Assembly (NCBI RefSeq): GCF_017877055.1 | Contig: NZ_JAGIPG010000008.1 | Span: 1-64,000 of the forward strand | DNA from: Neorhizobium galegae | GTDB taxonomy: Bacteria > Pseudomonadota > Alphaproteobacteria > Rhizobiales > Rhizobiaceae | DNA length: 64,000 nt | Reading direction: 5' to 3' | Part shown: positions 40,865 to 49,067 of the stretch, one piece after another | Layout of the letters: the number at the start of each line of letters is the position of its first letter | Position numbering within the stretch: the first letter of the stretch is position 1 | Notes under the pieces: model-generated | The model's input: the letters and a program-made list of their open reading frames with translations, nothing else | What the model was told of the DNA's origin: nothing | The model's database searches: none | Position numbers and translations under genes: made by a program

Positions 40865-41548
40865 GTAGAAACTCGAAGGAATAGGCCATGGATTTTCAGG
40901 CCGTCGTCAACGAATTTTCTTTTGGTGACTTCCGAATTTTTCCTTGATGGCGGGCGCAATCCCGCCAAGGATCATTCCAGGTGCAAATGTTGACATCTCG
41001 GCCCATGGCAACCGTCGTCATGTCAACACTGCCGGTCTCGCCCTCGCTCCCCAAAGGAAACTTGTCCTCTAATTCCGGAACTTAGCGCCAGCCGGGATGA
41101 TCTCGACAGGATGAAAAGGATCAGCCGCGATAATGCGTCAGCAGGACAAATGAAGCCGCCCGCAGAAAACCGTTCCCGTCGGCCATCCTGAGAGCTGTTG
41201 CGAGCCCCGACCTTCGAGTTCCATGCCGACAAAAGGCATGGGATCGCTTTCCTCAGTAGTGCCATCCTTGTCACCGTCGCTTCGCCCTTAGAGGACCAAA
41301 TGCGGGTCGAGCTGGAAAGGGGCAAGGGCCGCCCAGACCCACGCGCAGGCACGTAGTGGCGAGCATGGGGAGGACGGGCGTAGCGTACCCATTGAGGGCT
41401 TTAGCCCGACCCTGCCGGATCGAGCTGCAATGAAGTGTCCAGGGCGGAGAGATGGAGGCGAGGATGATCGAGGAAAAAGGAATAAAAGAAAACAACCACG
41501 ATTCGACGCGGCCATATACCGATGAAGAGATCAGCGTGGGAGGATCGT
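40865..41548. other. Gene-poor stretch left of the defence island
   Basis: No convincing gene on either strand. It holds a GTCAACGAATTTT element near 40908, a GC-rich hairpin TGGCGGG-CGCAA-TCCCGCCA near 40947-40966, and AAATGTTGACAT at 40985. A structured-looking GC-rich segment follows at about 41330-41420, with GGGCTTTAGCCC. It could hide a regulatory RNA or decayed gene, but I cannot support either. Confidence 0.4.
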
Positions 41549-41824
41549 CTACCGTCGAGACGCGCTTTTGCGGTTCGGCGCTCCGGGAATTACCGGCATC
41601 ACGGAAATAGAGCGAGAACCACATCGAGGACAGCGCAGGCGATCTTTGAGATCGAACACCGGAAAGTCTCGGCCACGTGTGGCGAGAAGCGTGGTGGTGC
41701 AAAGTTCAAATTTCCAGTCGCACTTCCGCGACGAGCTGCCGGTATCCATTGTGCCATGACGACAGACAACGGTGAAACTCCAGCCCGCGTTGTGGGCATC
41801 GCCAAGGGTCTCGATAGTGCTCAT
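41549..41824 (-). CDS. Small zinc-knuckle protein, 91 aa
   Basis: Contains TRGRDFPVFDLKDRLRCPRC followed by GSRSISVM. This CPxCG C-terminal module with a preceding CRHG/Cys segment matches a small family I recall from rhizobial genomes, of unknown role. Two likely zinc-binding Cys pairs. It is isolated in the gene-poor stretch, on the strand opposite to the TIR gene. Confidence 0.6.
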   Translation of the reverse strand: MSTIETLGDAHNAGWSFTVVCRHGTMDTGSSSRKCDWKFELCTTTLLATRGRDFPVFDLKDRLRCPRCGSRSISVMPVIPGAPNRKSASRR

Positions 41825-41954
41825 GGAGGCAACTTACCGCCAGTCGCAAACCAGAACAAGACAAGAACAAAGCCAAATGAACATTCGCCTTCGCTCCCGG
41901 CGATCAGGCATCTATATATGAGGTGGAAGACAGCGGGAACGACGAGGGGAAAAA

Positions 41955-43019
41955 GTGAGCAGCATTGGCAAAGTGTTCATCAGCCACGCGGTCGCAGACG
42001 TGGCACTGGCGCGACTAGTTGTCGATTTTCTGAAAGAGGCTGTCGGCGTGCGGGATTCAGACATATTTTGCACCAGCCTGCCTGGGCACAGCATCCCATT
42101 GACGGAAGACTTCAACGCATACATCCGCAGTCAGATCGAAGAGCCTGCTCTCGTTCTTGCCCTTCTAACTCCGAGCTACCTTGAGAGCCATTTTTGCCTG
42201 ATGGAGCTGGGCGCGGCCTGGTCCCGAGCATTAAAGACTCTGGCTGTCGTCGTTCCAGGAGTGCCCTTCGATGTCGTGACGAAAACACTTGGTCTGAAGC
42301 AGGCGTGGAGGATCAACGACCACGCCAAGCTTTCAGAGTTCCGAGAGACGTTTAAAGATTTGGAATTAGAAGCTCGCAGTACCGCAACCTGGGAAGCAAA
42401 GGCGGCGAACTGGCGCAAGAAGCTTCCGGGCGTTCTTCGTGGTCTGCCTTCATCAAAGTTGGTCGAAAAGACCAAGCTCAACAGCGCTCTAGCGGAGGTC
42501 GAGGCTTTGAAGCAGACCGCCGACGATGAGGCCAAGAGGGTAAAAAAACAAATTTCCGATCTGGAAGAAGACAACGCTAGGCTTCAGGAGCGGATTTCTG
42601 TCAAAGACGAGGGGCGTCCCCGGGTGCTGATAGTCGAGCCGGAAAAGCTCATTGCGCTCGATCTTGAACAAATGCTGAAGCGTGCGCGGTATGATGTCAT
42701 CGGTGTTGCCCGCACAAAACAAGAGGCCATGACGATGGCACTGGTCGACAAGCCAGATATCATCGTCACCGAGGTTCAGCTCGCGGACGGGTCGTCCGGC
42801 ATTGATTTGATCAACGCCGTCTATCCTTTGGTCGACTGCTTCGCGATTTTCGTGACCGCGTACCCTGAAAGGCTTCTCACAGGAAATCGGCCGCACCCGG
42901 TGGAACTGATCACGAAGCCCTTCTCGCCTGACGATGCACTGGCGAAGATCGTTGGTGCGACACAGGCAGTCCTACAGAGGCGAGCCAAGTCGAGCCACGG
43001 CGAGGCCCGCCAATCGTAG
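41955..43019 (+). CDS. TIR domain-coiled coil-PhyR-like receiver fusion
   Basis: 354 aa, GTG start with GAGGGG upstream. Residues 4-130 form a TIR domain (VFISHAVAD at the start, LTPSYLESHFCLMELGAAW with Glu84 at the catalytic position of NAD-cleaving TIRs). Residues ~168-218 are a coiled coil. Residues 221-335 are a receiver whose QLADGSSGID and YPERLLTGNRP ... LITKPF blocks match the receiver of the general stress regulator PhyR. Thr301 and Lys321 are kept, but the phosphoacceptor is Glu273 instead of Asp, and VEPE replaces the VEDE acid pocket. It may be a stress- or infection-triggered NADase locked in, or blind to, the phosphorylated state. Confidence 0.85.
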   Translation: MSSIGKVFISHAVADVALARLVVDFLKEAVGVRDSDIFCTSLPGHSIPLTEDFNAYIRSQIEEPALVLALLTPSYLESHFCLMELGAAWSRALKTLAVVVPGVPFDVVTKTLGLKQAWRINDHAKLSEFRETFKDLELEARSTATWEAKAANWRKKLPGVLRGLPSSKLVEKTKLNSALAEVEALKQTADDEAKRVKKQISDLEEDNARLQERISVKDEGRPRVLIVEPEKLIALDLEQMLKRARYDVIGVARTKQEAMTMALVDKPDIIVTEVQLADGSSGIDLINAVYPLVDCFAIFVTAYPERLLTGNRPHPVELITKPFSPDDALAKIVGATQAVLQRRAKSSHGEARQS

Positions 43020-43026
43020 TGGGATT

Positions 43027-43194
43027 TTAGCCCTTGCGGTCTAGCTCAGCCTCAACCTTCTTCCGGCTGTTGCCAACTTCTTTGACGGTATCCTTCACGG
43101 CAGCTTTCGAGACGCCTTCCTTTTCGGCCTCGTAGCGTACTTCATGATCTTGGCCGCCTGCTACTCGGGCGCGATCCTGCTTAGTATTCGACAT
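43027..43194 (-). CDS. DUF3606 protein, 55 aa
   Basis: ATGTCGAATACTAAG... with AGGAGG upstream. RVAGGQDHEVRYEAEKEGVS then VGNSRKKVEAEL is the core of DUF3606, a short family in rhizobia often induced in the general stress response. An EcfG-type promoter lies just upstream. Convergent with the TIR-receiver gene (7 bp apart). It is too short for ordinary gene calling. Confidence 0.8.
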   Translation of the reverse strand: MSNTKQDRARVAGGQDHEVRYEAEKEGVSKAAVKDTVKEVGNSRKKVEAELDRKG

Positions 43195-43226
43195 GCTGAA
43201 CCTCCTGTGTTGTCGAGAGAAAAGAT

Positions 43227-43251
43227 AACCGACAACGATTCTGGAAGTTCC
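43227..43251 (-). promoter_or_regulatory. EcfG (general stress sigma) type promoter
   Basis: Minus strand GGAAC (43251-43247), 16 bp, GGTT (43230-43227). This fits the alphaproteobacterial EcfG consensus GGAAC-N16-17-CGTT except one base. It lies about 35 bp before the DUF3606 ATG at the expected distance. Confidence 0.55.
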
Positions 43252-43323
43252 GCAGAACCCGATTCGGAACTTTTCCGCCGAATCACTCTTGAGTCGCGAA
43301 TCACTTGATTAGGGGTTTCGCGT

Positions 43324-43620
43324 ATGTCTCAAGAGATTGCCCACAGAGGCGACATTATCCCGCCGTCCGACGTTCCGTTCTCCAAGCTCACGGTCCAGCA
43401 ACGCGACCTGGTGCTGACGGAAATCGCAAAGACGCTCCACTATCGAGCGCTCGTGTCGAAAGCGGTCAAGGATCGCGGGGCGCAGCACATGGACGCGCTT
43501 GCGTCTAAGATCGATCAAGAACATGAAGCCCTGGCGGCGGACTACTCGGACAAGGCCGGAGAGGTTGTGCTGCGGGCGGTCCAGTTGCTCGACAATTTCG
43601 AGCGTCGGATGATGAGCTAG
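43324..43620 (+). CDS. Hypothetical protein, 98 aa
   Basis: MSQEIAHRGDIIPPSDVPFS ... mostly helical, basic and acidic in alternation. It lies between the DUF3606 gene (divergent) and a convergent 105-aa gene whose stop it overlaps by 4 bp. No family recognised. Confidence 0.55.
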   Translation: MSQEIAHRGDIIPPSDVPFSKLTVQQRDLVLTEIAKTLHYRALVSKAVKDRGAQHMDALASKIDQEHEALAADYSDKAGEVVLRAVQLLDNFERRMMS

Positions 43621-43934
43621 GGGCGACGGGTGTTCAAAGGGATGCCGTTGAACTCCATCAGCCGCTCATAGTGATTTTCGACCTTCTCCGCCGCTAACCG
43701 TGGTGACGGTTGCCAGCCGTTATGCTGCTCCGGAAGGTGTCGCCTCACGCCGTCGATATGAGAGATCGACCACCGCCATTGTTTTTGCATGGTGCCGTTG
43801 GTTTCCAGCATGATCCTCCCGAACGAGCGCGGGCCATCCCATGCCTGATAGTCGCGGTGTCCCTCGCCCTTCCACGTCTCTCGCCACTGGTAGCGAGGCG
43901 GCGGGCCTGGATCGTCGGTAGCGTCCTCTTTCAT
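43617..43934 (-). CDS. Hypothetical protein, 105 aa
   Basis: Polar, Trp- and Arg-rich (RYQWRETWKGEGHRDYQAWD, QKQWRWSISHIDG). No domain recognised. Divergent from the ligase gene 58 bp away. Start is the only ATG in the frame near that end. Confidence 0.5.
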   Translation of the reverse strand: MKEDATDDPGPPPRYQWRETWKGEGHRDYQAWDGPRSFGRIMLETNGTMQKQWRWSISHIDGVRRHLPEQHNGWQPSPRLAAEKVENHYERLMEFNGIPLNTRRP

Positions 43935-43992
43935 GAGCGGGAGATAGAGGCGATAGGCAGCTTTTTAAAGATTTCGTGTTGCGATAGCTGAC

Positions 43993-45078
43993 ATGACGAA
44001 ACCGCCCCGCCCTCCTCGATCAAAGCCACTACTGCGCGATGAGAACGCGCCGCTGCAGTCGCGCCCAATCCGCAGGCGAAATCCTGAGCAACCAGCTCTC
44101 CCGTTCGATCCTTTTCCGGAACGTATAGAACCGGCACTCTGCGATCTGCGGCAGAAGCCTCCGGCCGATACCAAAGATTGGGGTTGGGAAATCAAATGGG
44201 ATGGATACCGGATCACCGTTCATTCGCACCAAGGGCGGGTGAAGGTGATGACGCGTGGCGGATACGACTGGGCACATAGATTTCCGGCTATCGTCGAGGC
44301 CGTCAAAGCTCTTGGGCCTGCCAGCATGATCATCGATGGTGAAGCCGTGATGCTCGATGAACAGGGGCGATCCGATTTCAATCTGCTTCAATCAAGCCTG
44401 GGTGCCGTCGGGCGGCGGCAGGGCAAGGAGGTCAGCCCGGCGATCATGTATGCCTTCGATCTGCTCTACCTGGATGGTCACGACCTCCGGAAAGCCGAAT
44501 ATTCGACAAGGCGGCATCTCCTGGAAGACGTTCTTGCCGGTCACGAAGATGGGGCAATCAAGATTTCGGAGGAGCTTGAAGCTGATCCTGCCGTTCTCCT
44601 GGAACATGCCTGCGTGCTCGGGCTGGAAGGAATTGTCGGTAAGAACCGAGACAGCTCCTACCGATCAGGTAAAACTGGCGATTGGATCAAACTAAAGTGC
44701 GTGCAGAGCGATAGCTTCATGGTCGTGGGCTACGAGCCGTCGGCTGGATCGCGAGGAGGATTTTCATCTCTTTTACTTGCTGGCTACAAAGACGATCAGC
44801 TGAAGTACGTCGGCTCGGTTGGGACCGGATTTAAGGAGCGGGATTCCCAGCAACTTCGGGCGACGATGGATAAGCTGCTGTGGAAGCGGAAAGCACCGCC
44901 CGTGGCTTACTCCGGGAAGCGCCGGGTTACCTGGCTGCAGCCTACCCTGATCGCGGAAATTGAATACCGGGCCTGGACGACGGACGGAAAGCTGCGCCAC
45001 GCCGCTTATAAGGGACTGAGAGAGCTGCAGGATAACGCAGATGTCTACCGGATCGGGGACGAAGATGATGAGGGCTGA
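43993..45078 (+). CDS. ATP-dependent DNA ligase, LigD-ligase-domain type
   Basis: 361 aa. Seals nicks or breaks with ATP. Motif I lysine Lys68 (EIKWDGYRI), motif III DGEAVMLDEQG near 115, FDLLYLDGHDL, and motifs IV/V EGIVGKNRDSSYRSGKTGDW followed by IKLK. The C-terminal OB fold holds SLLLAGYKDDQLKYVGSVGT. The size fits the ligase module of LigD without its nuclease or polymerase domains. No ku gene is nearby, so it either works with host Ku or in another repair task. The start has only a weak ribosome-binding site. Confidence 0.88.
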   Translation: MTKPPRPPRSKPLLRDENAPLQSRPIRRRNPEQPALPFDPFPERIEPALCDLRQKPPADTKDWGWEIKWDGYRITVHSHQGRVKVMTRGGYDWAHRFPAIVEAVKALGPASMIIDGEAVMLDEQGRSDFNLLQSSLGAVGRRQGKEVSPAIMYAFDLLYLDGHDLRKAEYSTRRHLLEDVLAGHEDGAIKISEELEADPAVLLEHACVLGLEGIVGKNRDSSYRSGKTGDWIKLKCVQSDSFMVVGYEPSAGSRGGFSSLLLAGYKDDQLKYVGSVGTGFKERDSQQLRATMDKLLWKRKAPPVAYSGKRRVTWLQPTLIAEIEYRAWTTDGKLRHAAYKGLRELQDNADVYRIGDEDDEG

Positions 45079-45173
45079 CAGCCGGAGCGAAATTGCGACC
45101 GCCACTTATCAACCTGAGTTTATCAAAATTTCATAGCTGCAACCTAATTTCGGCCTCCTCAGGGGGCATTACT

Positions 45174-46016
45174 ATGCAGACGGTTCAAAAATTTACGTTT
45201 CCTACATTCATGGGCATCTGCTCCATCTTGGCAGCGTGCGCGGATATTCTTCAAAATCCGGCGATCTTCGCGGGAATTCTTATCGCCCTGTTTGGCATCG
45301 GAGCCATCTCGATTCTTGTCCCAGCCCGCTGGGTAACTTCGAAACTGGCAGACACGGTCGGCTTCGATGCTTCACTCAGCTCCACTCTCAAGCCATTCGG
45401 TCTCTCATGCCTGATGCTGGGCGGCCTTATCTATGTTTTCTCGGCGCTGTCCGCTGGAGCCGAGGCAGAAGGTGGAGCGCTAGCGAAGGCATTTCCCGAA
45501 GTCGAAAAAATTCAGCTCGCCCTCGGTCGTGTCGAGAAAGACCTTGGTGAGCTAAAGGGTCAGACGGTCGCAATAAAACAGGACACGGGGCAACTCGTTG
45601 AAACCTCTCTGAAATGGATCAGCGTGGATGCGAGCCCGGGGACATTCGCGCGGACCACGAACGCAGGTGTGATCCACTATTTTCCGAAAGGACTTTACGT
45701 CAATCTGACAAACGAAACCGGTCAGACCTTCGAGGATATTTCTGTCGTCGTGAAAAGTGGTGAAGCAACCCTGTTCTCCGAACAGATTCCGATGTTGCTG
45801 CAAGACGGGTATAAACACCATCTGCACGACGTTGCGGATGCCTTCGAGACGGTGTCAGTGTGCGTGACAGCAAAGCGCCGAGGACGACCGGAGTGGTTGA
45901 CCGAGACCCGCGCCTATAAATCGGTGCAGAAGCGCCTCGAAGACATGCCCTCTTACGATGTTGTAGATGTGACCGACCTCAAGATGTCTTCGGAGAAGCC
46001 GAGCTGCTCCACTTGA
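45174..46016 (+). CDS. Membrane protein with coiled coil and C-terminal beta domain
   Basis: 280 aa from the ATG at 45174, preceded by CAGGGGGC; a longer TTG-start frame reaches 45093. Hydrophobic helices lie at about residues 8-25, 28-45 and 70-90, then a coiled coil (EKIQLALGRVEKDLGELKGQ) and a beta-rich soluble domain ending with cysteine. I recognise no family. It follows the ligase by 95 bp and is convergent with Shedu. Membrane sensor or effector roles in defence are possible but not shown. Confidence 0.65.
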   Translation: MQTVQKFTFPTFMGICSILAACADILQNPAIFAGILIALFGIGAISILVPARWVTSKLADTVGFDASLSSTLKPFGLSCLMLGGLIYVFSALSAGAEAEGGALAKAFPEVEKIQLALGRVEKDLGELKGQTVAIKQDTGQLVETSLKWISVDASPGTFARTTNAGVIHYFPKGLYVNLTNETGQTFEDISVVVKSGEATLFSEQIPMLLQDGYKHHLHDVADAFETVSVCVTAKRRGRPEWLTETRAYKSVQKRLEDMPSYDVVDVTDLKMSSEKPSCST

Positions 46017-46060
46017 TCTCCAGAGCTAAAGTTTTTTTAATTCTGGAGCGGCCGCCAGCC

Positions 46061-47224
46061 CTATTTCTCCGACGGATCGTTCGCTGCGACGATCAGACAT
46101 GCTCGCTCGTACAATTCGTCGAAGGTAATAACCTCCGGGCGCAGCAGGTTTCTGCGGAAACGCTCGAAGGATGCGAACTTGCGCTCGTTCACTCCGTGCT
46201 CAGCTTGGAATTCAGTCAGACGACCGCAAATAACGAAAGAGCGGGGCTCGGTAGTGTAGACCGTCTCCCCGGTCGGCTCGCCATCGCCATCGGTCAAGCG
46301 GACTGCCGCACCCCAACGCTCGACGGCAGCAGCTACCGTCCCCTGAACCTGCGCAACCGCGCCCGCAAGCTCCTTTGAGGGAGCCCAGATGCCCGACCGG
46401 TACTGATCTGGAGCCACCAAGTCTGTGCGATGGTGCTTCAGCTCGACGAAAGCAGATGTTGTAAGTGCGGCCCGAGATCGTAGGAGCGCGTCCACGCGTT
46501 TGCCTGGGCCGTCGATGTCATGACCACGGACTGTCTGCTCTAACTTCCTGTCATCTAGCGGGCCGAAATTGATCAGGCTGAGGGAATAACCGAGAATCCA
46601 GTGGTTCTTCTCAAGGAAGCGTTGCCATAACCCTTCCGGTCCTCGCCCATGCTGGGCAACACATTCATCAAAATAGTCCGGATCGGAAAGCAATCGCTCA
46701 AAAATCGCTAGCTGCTTTTTTCGGAAGGAGAGAGCAACGACATCTTCGGTGGTTATCTCGTTTCGAGCAATCGCGGCCAGGAGCTGCTGATTGTCGGCGG
46801 CGATCCGGCGCAGCTGGTCGGGCTCAAGGAGTAGTTCTTCAAGATCGCTGTCTCGGATGTTCAAGCGGCCGTCGTCTGGAAAATGTATCTTCTGGATGTT
46901 GGACATGAACTTCAGGAGCGCCCTGACCTCGCCTGCCCCAAGGGAAAAATACTCCTTGGCGTTGCCCTTAGACGTGAATTTCTGGATGGTGACCGTCCGA
47001 AAAGCGCGGTCATCTTCTAGAAACGTTGCCTTGATTTGAAAGCGTCCGGCGTCGGTTTGACGAATGACAAGCTCTTCTTTGACGTTGGCAAAAGCATACC
47101 CGGGTTCGCCATCAATAAATTTGTTCGCGATGCGAAGTTTCTGCCCCGTGTAGTCCTTAAAAGCGGGGCTCGCGTAGGTCTTATCCGTCCTGGAGTTCTG
47201 GAAAATTTCTTCTTCGCTGCTCAT
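46061..47224 (-). CDS. sduA: Shedu anti-phage nuclease (SduA, DUF4263)
   Basis: 387 aa from the ATG at 47224; the longer frame starts with TTG. The C-terminal part has WQRFLEKNHWILG, then KRVDALLRSR (Asp245) and FVELKHH (Glu261, Lys263), the PD-(D/E)xK core of Shedu, and later LAGAVAQVQG with the conserved Gln. The N-terminal ~200 residues are the variable sensor region. Shedu cuts phage or plasmid DNA after activation. Here it ends a minus-strand operon that begins at the dyad-controlled promoter at 49009-49037, so it may be silenced by a plasmid regulator. Confidence 0.88.
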   Translation of the reverse strand: MSSEEEIFQNSRTDKTYASPAFKDYTGQKLRIANKFIDGEPGYAFANVKEELVIRQTDAGRFQIKATFLEDDRAFRTVTIQKFTSKGNAKEYFSLGAGEVRALLKFMSNIQKIHFPDDGRLNIRDSDLEELLLEPDQLRRIAADNQQLLAAIARNEITTEDVVALSFRKKQLAIFERLLSDPDYFDECVAQHGRGPEGLWQRFLEKNHWILGYSLSLINFGPLDDRKLEQTVRGHDIDGPGKRVDALLRSRAALTTSAFVELKHHRTDLVAPDQYRSGIWAPSKELAGAVAQVQGTVAAAVERWGAAVRLTDGDGEPTGETVYTTEPRSFVICGRLTEFQAEHGVNERKFASFERFRRNLLRPEVITFDELYERACLIVAANDPSEK

Positions 47225-47272
47225 AACTGTGCCCAAGATTCACTGAGCTATTCGTAGCAGCTTTTTGCAGGC

Positions 47273-47530
47273 TTAGCGCGGCAGTTGCCCGCGTATCCAC
47301 CGGTTGCCCTCTTTGTTTCCACAACCCAGGCATCGCAACCGGGGTTGAAGCGATTCCAAGATCGCATTGCCCCATTTCCTGCGGACTTCGAACCGGTCGA
47401 TCCAGCCCTCGCGTTCGCATCGTGGGCATGATCCTCCAAGGGCTATGTACTCCGGATAATCGTCGACGGCGGCCTCGAACGGCTGCTCAACTGGTCCGAT
47501 GTAGGTGATCCCGTCACGTCTGAGCTTCAT
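47273..47530 (-). CDS. Zinc-ribbon hypothetical protein, 85 aa
   Basis: Two Cys pairs, GSCPRCEREGW and LRCLGCGNKEG, form a probable zinc ribbon. It overlaps the end of the AbiGi-like gene by 17 bp and precedes Shedu by 48 bp, so it is in the same operon. Function unknown; an adaptor for either partner is possible. Confidence 0.65.
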   Translation of the reverse strand: MKLRRDGITYIGPVEQPFEAAVDDYPEYIALGGSCPRCEREGWIDRFEVRRKWGNAILESLQPRLRCLGCGNKEGNRWIRGQLPR

Positions 47531-48173
47531 TGAAAGCCGCTTTCACCTTCTCGACGGTCCAGTAGGGGTCGATGAACGGACATAGGTAGTTGGGGCCGGT
47601 GTTTTCGTTCTCCGCTTCATTGAAAAAGGCGCGTGCTGCCGAATGCAAATCTTCGGGTATGATCAGGAATGCCGCATCCGATTGGTGAAAGTCGAAGTCG
47701 CCAACGTGCCTCCACTCTCTTTCCCACTCGAAGAAGTACGTCGTAGACCCGTAATCTCCAGGCTGATCAACGAATGGAGCGATCTTCCAAACCGCATTTG
47801 TGGGATCGTTTTTCGCTTTCGAAACCAGGCTGCTGATGGCCATGGCATGTGACGTGTCCTTGTACGCGTACATGATAGGTCCGCCGTCACGAGCAACAAG
47901 AAATTCCTTCCGGAAACCGATCCCAAATGGCCCGCGCTCATCGGCTAGTCGGCTCAAGTGATGGAGTGGTATTTCGCTGAAGCAGACTGACCGAGGTGAT
48001 GCCTGGTAGTTCTTACCCGAACCGAAACGGGTGCGGGCTTCGATCCGTCGCGCTGCGAGGATGCTCGTACAATTGTGATAAGCGGTTTGCTTGGCGGAAT
48101 CCTTAGCGAAGTGCACAACGAACGGCGACATGTCGAGCCATTCGTCACTCCAGTTACCAACGAGCTTCACCAT
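47514..48173 (-). CDS. AbiGi/DUF2971-like protein
   Basis: 219 aa. The core SVCFSEIPLHHLSRLADERG followed by PFGIGFRKEF and a later FEWEREWRHV match what I recall of AbiGi-type and DUF2971 proteins, a superfamily found in abortive-infection pairs and near defence nucleases. The normal AbiGii partner is missing. The ATG has AGGATGAA upstream. It sits 12 bp after the SNase gene. The assignment is by motif memory; a search could change it. Confidence 0.6.
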   Translation of the reverse strand: MVKLVGNWSDEWLDMSPFVVHFAKDSAKQTAYHNCTSILAARRIEARTRFGSGKNYQASPRSVCFSEIPLHHLSRLADERGPFGIGFRKEFLVARDGGPIMYAYKDTSHAMAISSLVSKAKNDPTNAVWKIAPFVDQPGDYGSTTYFFEWEREWRHVGDFDFHQSDAAFLIIPEDLHSAARAFFNEAENENTGPNYLCPFIDPYWTVEKVKAAFNEAQT

Positions 48174-48185
48174 TTCATCCTGTTC

Positions 48186-48653
48186 TCAATTGCACCACGG
48201 CCGAGGGGTCCTCGGGCAGCGATCCTTGCCGCAAATGAAAGGAACTGCTAGTCCTTCGGAAATCAAGATTTTCCCGGCATCCCGACCATTGAGCGTAAGG
48301 ATGCCACAAGACCGGCCGTAATTGCACTTATCTGTGCCTTCCGTGCCCGGCTTGCAAGCACATGGCACCTGCATCACCTGTGTCCTGCCGGTGGCTGACA
48401 GCTCTTCGAGACGTTCTTTCGCTCGATTGCCAAGGATTGCCTCTCGGTCGCACTGGGGCTTGTGAGATTCGGGAGCGTTGAAGCCATTCAGGCGGACGCG
48501 AGTGCCATCGTCGAGGCGGATGGTGTCGCCGTCAATCACTGTGAACGACTGCGTTTCGAACGCAGAGGCGATCTCAAGGCCTTGAAGCGCCGGAGCTGGC
48601 GAGACGAAGGTCGAGGCTGCGAGAAGCCCGGCAAGGAGCGAGATCAGGGGCAT
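48186..48653 (-). CDS. Secreted thermonuclease-like protein (SNase family)
   Basis: 155 aa. MPLISLLAGLLAASTFVSPA is a signal peptide. The domain has DGDTIRLDDGTRVRLNGFNA, PES, and NYGRSCG, preserving the Arg, Glu and Arg of the staphylococcal nuclease active site. Four cysteines near the middle may form disulfides. It would degrade nucleic acids in the periplasm or outside. It starts in a TAATG overlap with the DUF3768 gene. Confidence 0.85.
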   Translation of the reverse strand: MPLISLLAGLLAASTFVSPAPALQGLEIASAFETQSFTVIDGDTIRLDDGTRVRLNGFNAPESHKPQCDREAILGNRAKERLEELSATGRTQVMQVPCACKPGTEGTDKCNYGRSCGILTLNGRDAGKILISEGLAVPFICGKDRCPRTPRPWCN

Positions 48654-48997
48654 TAGTAGTCCTCTGCAAACATGAGGGTCAGAATTCGGACGGTGACATT
48701 CGGGTCCTCCGGATGATCGGAGCCGTGCAATTCGTCCAGGCTGAAATAATCGATCTTCCAGATGACTGCCTCTCCATCGACATCGAGCTTGCCAAAGTCG
48801 TGCTCGCCATATGGATCGTCGCCATCGCTCCATTCGTCAAAGGCCGCTACGGCAGCAGCCACGGCTCCGATCTTCTCGTGTTCTTGAGCCAGGCGACCGG
48901 CTGCAACCACACGACCGTTACGGCAACTACCTTCAGTGCGAAGCTCGTCGTTCAGGTATCGGATGCGAAAGATTTTAGGGTCCACAACTTTCTCCAT
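48653..48997 (-). CDS. DUF3768 protein, 114 aa
   Basis: IRYLNDELR, DDPYGEHDFGKL, WKIDYFSLDELHGSDHPEDP and TLMFAEDY match DUF3768, a family common on alphaproteobacterial plasmids and of unknown function. First gene of the operon that includes SNase, AbiGi-like and Shedu, just after the dyad-containing promoter. The stop overlaps the SNase ATG. Confidence 0.8.
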   Translation of the reverse strand: MEKVVDPKIFRIRYLNDELRTEGSCRNGRVVAAGRLAQEHEKIGAVAAAVAAFDEWSDGDDPYGEHDFGKLDVDGEAVIWKIDYFSLDELHGSDHPEDPNVTVRILTLMFAEDY

Positions 48998-49008
48998 GGG
49001 TTTTCGCG

Positions 49009-49037
49009 AAATTAGTGGACATTGAGCACTTCGACAA
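49009..49037 (-). promoter_or_regulatory. Dyad-controlled promoter of the DUF3768-Shedu operon
   Basis: Minus strand TTGTCG (49037-49032), 17-bp spacer, TAATTT (49014-49009). The spacer holds GTGGACATTGAGCAC (49015-49029), a full match to GTGNNCANTGNNCAC. Confidence 0.7.
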
Positions 49038-49067
49038 GGCGTGATGTCTCTTGTATTACAAATTTCT

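Noticed and set aside
41023..41702. Minus-strand frames in the gene-poor stretch
   Set aside because: No family motif, no ribosome site and Arg/Ser-rich composition; only 41549-41824 has a recognisable Cys-knuckle core.
41522..42184. 220-aa open frame on the plus strand overlapping the TIR gene
   Set aside because: It is out of frame with the TIR gene, which has clear domain motifs, and its composition (Arg-rich, no motif) is typical of a shadow frame.
3657..42370. Recurrent ATTAGAAGAAC-like string (3663, 6645, 22875, 25328, 42363)
   Set aside because: It occurs both between genes and inside the TIR coding sequence, with no fixed relation to starts or stops; probably chance or a codon-level coincidence.
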